Source: Treponema parvum (GTDB lineage Bacteria; Spirochaetota; Spirochaetia; Treponematales; Treponemataceae). Taken from it: a DNA stretch of 64,000 nucleotides. The notes beneath the pieces were generated by a model that was given only the letters and a program-made list of their open reading frames with translations, was not told the origin of the DNA and searched no databases. The position numbers and the translations under genes were made by a program. Shown in pieces: positions 57,725-64,000 of this stretch (position 1 is the stretch's first letter; the number at the start of each line of letters is the position of its first letter). The DNA lies in assembly GCF_017893965.1 (NCBI RefSeq), contig NZ_CP054142.1, positions 682,001 through 746,000 of the forward strand, written 5' to 3'.

Positions 57725-59242
57725 TTATGATATCCGCTGTCGAAACACAAGCCCCAATTTCCCTTTAAAACGGATTTTTCCGTCGTTCTTTCTCATCGTA
57801 AGATTTATTTCCGTGTCCGCTTTTTTTTGCCTCGTTTGATCCGTTACGACGGTTCCCGCTGCGATCGAAGAAATAAACTTTTTAGGAAAGTAGACATAAA
57901 GAAAATATTTTTGAACGTCTTTCGACGTAGAATCGTTTTGTGTTCTTAAAAAACTTATTTTTGCGGCAGCCTTCCACTTTGAAAAAACATGAGAGCCTTT
58001 AAGATTTATCGCGTAAATTGTTTTGTGTTTTTGCGAATTTTTAAAATTTTCGTGCGAGATTTCACACGGAATTATGTTTTGAAGTCCGTCGACCCTTGTA
58101 TTGAATTCCAACGCCGATCTTTTCGAAGTTATTTCAACCGCTGTGCTCGCAGCGAAATTCGAATTTTGTTCTACTGGCATCAGATTTTGCCGCTCGATTT
58201 CCGCCGTAGTAGCAATTCCCGCGCATAATTGCAGGCTGTCGGATGAGAAATTGTGTCGTATTTGCGGGTTTATTCTTATTTGCGCTATAGTCTTTTTAAG
58301 TTTGCCGTCCGCCGCATAGAATCCTTCTTTTTCGTCCGAAAAAATATAATTGTCGGTTGCGAATAAGTCCGTCTTTAGCAAAAACGGGCCGAAGATCATC
58401 CTGTTTTCATTCCTAAACCATGATCTGAAATTCCCGAAAGGATTTCTATGGATTCCTACGGAAAATTGGTTTTTCAGCGCGGGCAGTGAAAGAATAATTT
58501 CAAAAACTGCGCCGTCGTACCATCCGGAAGAAAATATTTTGGAATTGCCGAACCATGATTCCGCTTGTTTGCCTTCGATATAAAATCTTCCGCCCGAAAC
58601 GCTTGTCTTAATAAGCGATCTACGGCCGTATTTAAAAGTATAAGCGCAGGAAAATAAGAACCGCGGGTTGTCAAAGCAAACGCATTCGAATGTGAAATTC
58701 CCCGGAGTAAAACGCACTGCGCTTGATTTTGAAGATTCTGTCCCTCTATTCGTCCTTTCGCTTGAATTTGAAAGCGATGACGAAGGAAGAGATATTCCGA
58801 GTCCCGTTTGCCGGCCGGTCTCAGGCTTTACGGCGCTTGATGTTAAAGAAAGCGAAGGATTTTTTAATAAGGCGATGCTTTTTGAAAATTTCAAGTCGCC
58901 GTAAAAGAATTCGACGGGAGCTTCTTCCCTTAAAAACTCTCCTATATCGACGGAAAATCCGCTTTGCACATCTTCGGCAAACGATTCTGTAAAAGGAATG
59001 CGAGAATACGCTTTTACGTCGAGCCCGCGAAACGCTGCGTGAACGCCAGAAACCGCCTTGTTTTTTTCGCTTTTGATTTGCCCGTCAAAAAGATCCGACG
59101 CGGAAAATAAAAATGAAGCGCCGGAATAAATGTCTGCGTATTGAAAAAGAGGCGACGCGTCTTTTGAAAATGCAAGGTTTAAATATGTGGATAAAAAAAA
59201 TAATAAGGCTAAGGCATGTTTTAAGCGTTTTTGAAATACCAT
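57725..59242 (-). CDS. Probable outer-membrane/beta-barrel protein
   Basis: A 505-aa exported protein with an N-terminal signal peptide (ALALLFFLSTYLNLAFSK). The rest is rich in alternating polar/aromatic beta strands (FECVCFDNPRFLFSCAY, SGWYDGAVFEIILSL, FRSWFRNENRMIFGPF), as in barrel or beta-rich surface proteins. No conserved domain is recognised. There is no clear ribosome site at a normal distance (AAGG sits right before the ATG). It is isolated from neighbours by 120 bp on one side and 174 bp on the other. Localisation is inferred from composition. Confidence 0.55.
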   Translation of the reverse strand: MVFQKRLKHALALLFFLSTYLNLAFSKDASPLFQYADIYSGASFLFSASDLFDGQIKSEKNKAVSGVHAAFRGLDVKAYSRIPFTESFAEDVQSGFSVDIGEFLREEAPVEFFYGDLKFSKSIALLKNPSLSLTSSAVKPETGRQTGLGISLPSSSLSNSSERTNRGTESSKSSAVRFTPGNFTFECVCFDNPRFLFSCAYTFKYGRRSLIKTSVSGGRFYIEGKQAESWFGNSKIFSSGWYDGAVFEIILSLPALKNQFSVGIHRNPFGNFRSWFRNENRMIFGPFLLKTDLFATDNYIFSDEKEGFYAADGKLKKTIAQIRINPQIRHNFSSDSLQLCAGIATTAEIERQNLMPVEQNSNFAASTAVEITSKRSALEFNTRVDGLQNIIPCEISHENFKNSQKHKTIYAINLKGSHVFSKWKAAAKISFLRTQNDSTSKDVQKYFLYVYFPKKFISSIAAGTVVTDQTRQKKADTEINLTMRKNDGKIRFKGKLGLVFRQRIS

Positions 59243-59416
59243 GCCTTAGTAATTGGTTTGATTTATAATTCCATGCAATGCGCGGCACGTGCAGTGCCTG
59301 CAGTTTCCGGCGCGGTTAAAAATGGCCGATTTTTGCAATTGGGATTTTGCGTGTCGCTGTGCAAGCGCCGATCGCCATCATTCGGCGGATCGGTGGTTCG
59401 AGCCGTTCCGTTCAGC

Positions 59417-60283
59417 CTACTTTGCTGCGGAACTGTCGGTTATGTAAGCCTTTGAATCTTTGAACTGTTCGATTTGCACGATCTTGTTTTTCCAGTATTC
59501 GGCTTCGCTTTTTGTCGTGTAAGGCCCTATGCGTACGCGGTATACCACTTGCTTTTTTGAATCCGTGTATGTAAATATTTCCGCCTGAATCTTGTTTTCT
59601 GAAAGGATTTCTCTAGCATTGTCCGCCGATTTTTTTGTACTGAACGCGGCCGCCTGTACCCAATATTTCGGAGCAGGCGACGCCGCTTTTACCGTCGATT
59701 TGGTTACGGGCTTTGCCTTTCCTGCCGCAGTTGAAGAAGCGCTTCCCGTCTTTGCTGGGGCGGGTTTTACAGGGGTTTTTGCACTTACCGCCGGCTTTTG
59801 TGTTTTCACGTTGTCTGCTCTGTCCACGGCCTTTGAAACCGTTTTATTTGAATCGACAACGGGGTCCGTCGGCGTTTCCGGTATTGTTTGCGCGGCATAC
59901 CCGTTTTTTTCGTCCATGTTTTTTAACGTATTCAGATCGATTGTCGTAGCTCTGTCGGGTGCGTTTACGCCGTAAACGTTCGTCGTCCCGGATATTACTG
60001 TCAATTCCCCTATCTGCTGAAGCCGATCCTGCCCTTGGAGCTGCCCGCTAGGCGCTTCGGGATAAGTATTGCGGGGAACGAATTCTGTTGAAGAAGGATC
60101 CGTCGGCGTTTGCACCTGCGCCGTCGGCTGAGCACCGGGCGCGGGCTGTACAGGAACATGAAGAGACGCGACTGCCGGCGCGGGATAATTGCTCGGCGAA
60201 TAAAGTATTATTGCCGCTCCTATTACTACAAGTAAAAAAACTCCTGTCGCGGCGATTATCCATAATATTTTTTTTTGTTCCAT
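59417..60283 (-). CDS. Membrane-anchored SPOR-domain protein
   Basis: A 288-aa protein with one N-terminal membrane helix (ILWIIAATGVFLLVVIGAAIIL), a Pro/Ala/Thr/Lys-rich periplasmic linker, and a C-terminal SPOR domain (KYWVQAAAFSTKKSADNA to the end). This is the FtsN-like plan for septal peptidoglycan binding. AAGGA lies about 8 nt before the ATG. It is the second SPOR protein of the window; the two differ in anchoring (helix versus cleaved signal). Confidence 0.85.
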   Translation of the reverse strand: MEQKKILWIIAATGVFLLVVIGAAIILYSPSNYPAPAVASLHVPVQPAPGAQPTAQVQTPTDPSSTEFVPRNTYPEAPSGQLQGQDRLQQIGELTVISGTTNVYGVNAPDRATTIDLNTLKNMDEKNGYAAQTIPETPTDPVVDSNKTVSKAVDRADNVKTQKPAVSAKTPVKPAPAKTGSASSTAAGKAKPVTKSTVKAASPAPKYWVQAAAFSTKKSADNAREILSENKIQAEIFTYTDSKKQVVYRVRIGPYTTKSEAEYWKNKIVQIEQFKDSKAYITDSSAAK

Positions 60284-60464
60284 AAAGAAAATCCTTGACG
60301 TATTCGGCGTATTAAAAAAATTGAAAAACCGTCTACCTCTTGTATACTTTCAATATCGGTATTTAAAAAAACAGCTTTAGCAAAAATGTTGGGACGGCGT
60401 TGTAAGTTGAGTTTACGGTTTTTGCGGGCGAAACTTTTAGGATTTTATAAAGTCCGCACTTGTT

Positions 60465-61187
60465 TTATGTATTTATTGATAAATTACCGAAATGATCGAT
60501 GAATGCTTTTTTTATCCGTTTTTCAAGCGAAAGTATCGAACCGGAATTTTTTATTACAACGACGGGAATTTCCGACTTTTTATAATTTTTAAAAAGATCC
60601 TTTTGGGAATAAAATCGTGCTAAAATTTGATCGTAAGGCATGGCGTCGCGTTTTTTTACGCGCAAAAGGCGTATGAAAACATTTGCTTTTATAAATACCG
60701 TATGCGTACATTCGGCCATAAGTTCGGGTATTTTAAATAAAACGGTAGCGTTAAGGATGATATTTTTTTGCGGATTTTTTTTTATAAAATCTTTTGCAAA
60801 GTGAGTTACGGCCGGATATACTATGGTCTCTTGCCTTGAAAGAAGTTTTTGATCTTTAAAGATCAGAGAACCTAAGGCTCTTCGGTTTAAAGAGCCGTCG
60901 CTGTTTTTAAGGTCTATGCCGTAAATTTTTGCGTCGCTTGAAAATTCTTCAAATATTTGTTCTGATCGCTCCTCTATCGCCTTATGCACAAGTGTGTCAA
61001 AGTCTATGCATTCAAAACCGTATTTTTCGAATATTCTTGAAGCTGCGTTCTTTCCTGCCGCCATCGGCCCGGTAAGGCATAGGATCATGCGGTCTGCCGT
61101 AGCTTTCGGCATGGAAGCCGGCGCGAAAGTCTTTAATGCCGAGTTTTTATTTTTCTCAGGAACTTTTTCGGACGTTTTTAATTTCAA
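60465..61187 (-). CDS. coaE: Dephospho-CoA kinase
   Basis: A 240-aa kinase for the last step of coenzyme A synthesis. The P-loop reads LTGPMAAGKNAAS: Asn replaces the Ser/Thr that normally follows the Lys. DFDTLVHKAIEE and the YPAVTHFAKDF stretch match the family; the lid is in RVKKRDAMP. About 30 residues precede the P-loop, more than the usual handful; an internal ATG would give a more typical 215 aa. The TTG at 61187 is favoured because GGGGAG lies 7 nt upstream and it overlaps the polA stop (TTGA). Translation is probably coupled to polA. Confidence 0.85.
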   Translation of the reverse strand: MKLKTSEKVPEKNKNSALKTFAPASMPKATADRMILCLTGPMAAGKNAASRIFEKYGFECIDFDTLVHKAIEERSEQIFEEFSSDAKIYGIDLKNSDGSLNRRALGSLIFKDQKLLSRQETIVYPAVTHFAKDFIKKNPQKNIILNATVLFKIPELMAECTHTVFIKANVFIRLLRVKKRDAMPYDQILARFYSQKDLFKNYKKSEIPVVVIKNSGSILSLEKRIKKAFIDHFGNLSINT

Positions 61188-64000
61188 TGGAATTCTCCCC
61201 AGTTTTTTCCGTATTCGACCGAAACCTTAAGCGGAACCGAAAGTTTTACGGCGTTTTCCATTTTATCTTTTACAAGGCTGATAGTATCTTCGATTGTGTG
61301 GCTTTCATCGGGACATTCTAAAATCAATTCGTCGTGAACTTGCAAAAGCAGGTGAGCTCCGTTGTTTTTTCGTTCCAGCGCATCGTCCACATCGATCATG
61401 GCTTGTTTTACAATGTCCGCGGCGCTTCCCTGTATGGGCGTGTTTACCGCTATGCGTTCCGCGCCGGATTTTTCCATCTTATTGCGGCTGTTTATCGTCG
61501 GGATCGGTCTTTTTCGTCCGAATATGGTTTCCACGTATCCGTTTTTTTCGGCGCCTTCTATCACGCGGGTTTTAAAATCCTGTATGGCTGAAAATGTGGA
61601 AAAATAATTGTCTATAAATCCTTGTGCCTGCGTGCGCGATATTTTCAACTCGTTTGAAAGCCTGAAAGCGCTCATTCCGTATATGACGCCGAAATTTATG
61701 GTTTTTGCCAAGCGTCTTTGTTCGGGGCTTACGTCTTTAGGCGCGACGTTAAAAATCAATGCCGCCGTAAATCTATGTATATCGGTTCCTTCCATAAACG
61801 CCTTGCGCATGTTTTTATCGCCTGAAAGATGGGCGAGAACTACCAGCTCTATCTGCGAATAGTCCGCCGATATCAGCACGGTTTTGTCAACGGCCGTAAA
61901 TGCGGTCCTTATTTTGCGTCCGGCTTCGTCCCGTACAGGAATATTTTGCAGATTGGGGTCGCGGCTCGAAAGCCGTCCCGTGGCCGTTCCCGTCTGTATA
62001 AAACTTGTGTGGACGCGGGAATTTGCGTCGGCCAGCTTCGGCAGCGCTTCAACGTAAGTGGATTGCAGTTTCGTAAGCGTTCTGTAGTCAAGAATTTTCT
62101 GGGGAACCGGATGCCATGCGGCAAGTTCTTCAAGAACGGCCGTATCCGTAGAAAATCCCGTTTTAGTCTTTTTTCCGGGTTTTAATCCCAGTTCCGTAAA
62201 AAGCACTTCCTGAAGCTGTTTGGTGGAAGCGATATTGAATTCGTGTCCTACCGTTTTGTAAATATCCTGCTCGGCGCTGTGAATTTGTTTTATAAGCTCT
62301 TCATTATAAACGTTAAGCGCGTTTTTATCCAAATGTATGCCTTTCATTTCCATCTTTGCAAGAATCGGAATAAGGCGCATTTCCGTTTGCCAAAAAAGTT
62401 TTGTAAGATTGTTCTTTTCAAGGCGGCCTTCGAAATACTGCCATAGCTGAAAGGTAAAATCTGCGTCTTCCGCTCCGTACGGAACGGCTTTTTCAAGCGG
62501 AACGTCCGCAAAGGTCTGTCCTTTCGCGACAATGTCGTCGTATTCGATTCCTTTGAGTCCCAGTTTTGTTTCTGCAAGGAATTCGAGCGAATAGGAATTC
62601 CGCCCGTTGCGGTCCGGCTCTAAAAGCCATGCGGCGATCATCGTATCGGCTATTCTGCATGAAATTTTAGTTTTAAGAATTTCATAATCGAATTTTCCGT
62701 TATGCATGACAAGCGTAATATTTTCATCGTTAAAAAGCCTTTCGAGCTGCGAAAACGCATCGTTTTTTGAAATAAATTCCCGATCAAAAAGCGCTTCCTG
62801 TGCGGCAAGAGGAACGTAAATCGCTCTGCCTTTTTCCGCGCAAAGGCTGAATCCTAACATGTGCGCAGAATGTGTTTCAAGACTGTCAGTTTCGCAGTCG
62901 AACGATAGGACATTTTTTTTCATTTCAAAAACGGAGTCGATAAATTCGGAAAGTTCTTTTATGTTTGTGACGGCCCTGTAATCTCCTTTGTTTTGTACGG
63001 GAATCATCGCAGGAGAAACGTCGTCCGTATCTTGTTGCGCCTGCGTTTTATAAGTTTTGCCCGCATTTCCCGCCTGCCCATCTTCCGCCGGATCTTTTCC
63101 AGCCTGCGCCGCATTTTTTATCGTGCCGTATGCCGCATCCCGAACTGCGCTTCCTGCCGGATTTTTTTCAGCATTATTTACATCACTGTTCGCCTCGTAC
63201 TGTTCTGCCACAGACGGAAGCCCGTATTTTAGAAGGAGCTTCGCCGCTGAGGCAAAATCAAGATTTACGGGTTTTATCGAGTCTTTTTCGGAGAGAGGAA
63301 CGTCATAGCACAGGCGGATGAGCTTTTGCGAAAAAAAAGCGTTTTCTTTTCCCGAGCGGATTTTTTCGCCCATGGAACCCTTGATTTCATCGGCGTGTTC
63401 GTATATTCCTTCCAAAGATCCGTATTGTTCCAAGAGCATTCCCGCCCTTTTAACGCCTATCCCTTTTACGCCGGGAATATTGTCCGCCGTGTCCCCGTAC
63501 AACGAAAGCAAGTCCAACAGCTGCTCGGGCATAACTCCCCATTCCGCTTTTACACCTTCTTTCCCGACAACCTTCCATGCGCCGTTTGCGTCCGGTTTTA
63601 GAATTTGTGCGGTATCGTTTACAAGCTGCATCAAATCCTTGTCACCCGACAATATGCGGCATTTTCGTCCCTTTTCGGCACATTTTTTTGCGATCGTCGC
63701 TATGAGGTCGTCCGCTTCAAAACCGTCGCAGCGCAACAGCGGTATGCCCAACGCCGTAAGAATTTCTTCTATGACCGGGATTTGAGAATGCAGATCTTCC
63801 GGCGTTTTTGCGCGTGTGATCTTGTAGTCCTTGTACATTTGATGGCGGAACGTAGGCGTACGCGAGTCCATTGCCGCGATAATGTATTTGGGATTGTAAT
63901 GTGAAAGGATAATGTTCAGATTTCTAAAAAAACCGAAAACGGCGGAAACGTTTTTTCCTTCAGCATTTGTCAGAGGGTGATTGATAAAGGCAAAATAGCA
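61184..64000 (-). CDS. polA: DNA polymerase I (N-terminus outside the window)
   Basis: A partial protein of 938 visible residues; the frame stays open to the window edge (FAFINHPLTN near the edge). The 5' nuclease domain shows GFEADDLIATIA and GVKGIGVKRA. A Gly/Ala/Asp-rich linker follows (about 270-330 before the Klenow part). The 3'-5' exonuclease domain is intact (FDCETDSL, NGKFDYE, YGAEDADF), so proofreading should be retained. The polymerase has GRLSSRDPNLQNIP, motif A DYSQIELVVLAHLSG, motif B RRLAKTINFGVIYG and motif C QVHDELILE. The residue after DYSQIEL is Val, where Arg is usual. Overlap with coaE is 4 bp. Confidence 0.95.
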   Translation of the reverse strand, partial: CYFAFINHPLTNAEGKNVSAVFGFFRNLNIILSHYNPKYIIAAMDSRTPTFRHQMYKDYKITRAKTPEDLHSQIPVIEEILTALGIPLLRCDGFEADDLIATIAKKCAEKGRKCRILSGDKDLMQLVNDTAQILKPDANGAWKVVGKEGVKAEWGVMPEQLLDLLSLYGDTADNIPGVKGIGVKRAGMLLEQYGSLEGIYEHADEIKGSMGEKIRSGKENAFFSQKLIRLCYDVPLSEKDSIKPVNLDFASAAKLLLKYGLPSVAEQYEANSDVNNAEKNPAGSAVRDAAYGTIKNAAQAGKDPAEDGQAGNAGKTYKTQAQQDTDDVSPAMIPVQNKGDYRAVTNIKELSEFIDSVFEMKKNVLSFDCETDSLETHSAHMLGFSLCAEKGRAIYVPLAAQEALFDREFISKNDAFSQLERLFNDENITLVMHNGKFDYEILKTKISCRIADTMIAAWLLEPDRNGRNSYSLEFLAETKLGLKGIEYDDIVAKGQTFADVPLEKAVPYGAEDADFTFQLWQYFEGRLEKNNLTKLFWQTEMRLIPILAKMEMKGIHLDKNALNVYNEELIKQIHSAEQDIYKTVGHEFNIASTKQLQEVLFTELGLKPGKKTKTGFSTDTAVLEELAAWHPVPQKILDYRTLTKLQSTYVEALPKLADANSRVHTSFIQTGTATGRLSSRDPNLQNIPVRDEAGRKIRTAFTAVDKTVLISADYSQIELVVLAHLSGDKNMRKAFMEGTDIHRFTAALIFNVAPKDVSPEQRRLAKTINFGVIYGMSAFRLSNELKISRTQAQGFIDNYFSTFSAIQDFKTRVIEGAEKNGYVETIFGRKRPIPTINSRNKMEKSGAERIAVNTPIQGSAADIVKQAMIDVDDALERKNNGAHLLLQVHDELILECPDESHTIEDTISLVKDKMENAVKLSVPLKVSVEYGKNWGEFH

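Noticed and set aside
1-64000. CRISPR array, insertion-sequence transposase, integrase or prophage genes
   Set aside because: No regularly spaced repeats and no transposase, integrase or phage structural proteins were seen on either strand.

Overview
The window reads as chromosomal DNA of a spirochaete, most likely a Treponema. This is inferred from gene content and protein style; no database search was run. Supporting signs are an archaeal-type class I lysyl-tRNA synthetase, many lipoproteins with loose spirochaetal lipoboxes, BMP-type and other nutrient ABC transporters, a Maf/DUF115 flagellin-modification protein, a membrane pyrophosphatase and two SPOR-domain proteins. Most genes have moderate GC. 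Two stretches (1-490 and 23900-25080) are clearly AT-rich and look acquired.\n\nLayout. 1-2.6 kb: an AT-rich small ORF interrupted by a 15-C tract (probable phase-variable gene, OFF as sequenced), then a methyl-accepting chemotaxis protein. 2.9-5.8 kb: a three-gene ABC importer of the putative Trp/Tyr type. 6.1-9.7 kb: glycyl-tRNA synthetase, a catalytically degenerate aldo/keto reductase and, on the minus strand, an HD-GYP variant. 10.2-14.5 kb (minus): an overlapping cluster of lepB, an FtsI-type PBP with PASTA domain, and Maf/DUF115. 14.5-19.8 kb: a LysM/M23 endopeptidase, a zinc-ribbon protein, a propeller plus degenerate NodB protein, and a D,D-carboxypeptidase. 20.2-23.9 kb: a purine permease, class II fructose-bisphosphate aldolase and a Wzz-like protein. 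24.1-25.1 kb: a two-gene AT-rich module of a 62-aa protein and an HEFTH putative zinc metalloprotein. 25.2-33.6 kb: TatD, ArgR, an hppA-rsgA-mutS2 operon and an S1-repeat protein. 34.0 kb: tRNA-Pro(GGG). 34.3-42.1 kb: a tightly coupled six-gene operon (SUMF1 protein, lipoprotein, oligopeptide-type ABC importer). 42.2-45.3 kb: a copper operon copA-csoR-copZ with a perfect CsoR-type operator. 45.3-52 kb: an inactive M16-like lipoprotein with a heptanucleotide tandem repeat, gltX, a LapA-like protein, a SPOR protein and class I lysS. 52-56.6 kb (minus): a BMP-type ABC importer (riboflavin or nucleoside class). 56.8-64 kb: nagB, a probable outer-membrane protein, a SPOR protein, coaE and polA (5' end outside the window).\n\nCell-envelope functions (lepB, PBP, M23, NodB-like, DacA-like, SPOR, Wzz) dominate 10-24 kb. 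Nutrient import (four ABC systems and a purine permease) is the second theme, fitting a host-associated auxotroph.\n\nMost unusual signals: (1) two candidate contingency loci (the poly-C ORF and TTTTTGC x4 in a lipoprotein signal peptide); (2) a modular intergenic repeat family with compensatory changes in one hairpin, mostly placed sense-strand ahead of genes; (3) the small-protein/HEFTH module; (4) the SUMF1-lipoprotein-ABC operon; (5) predicted leaderless transcripts.
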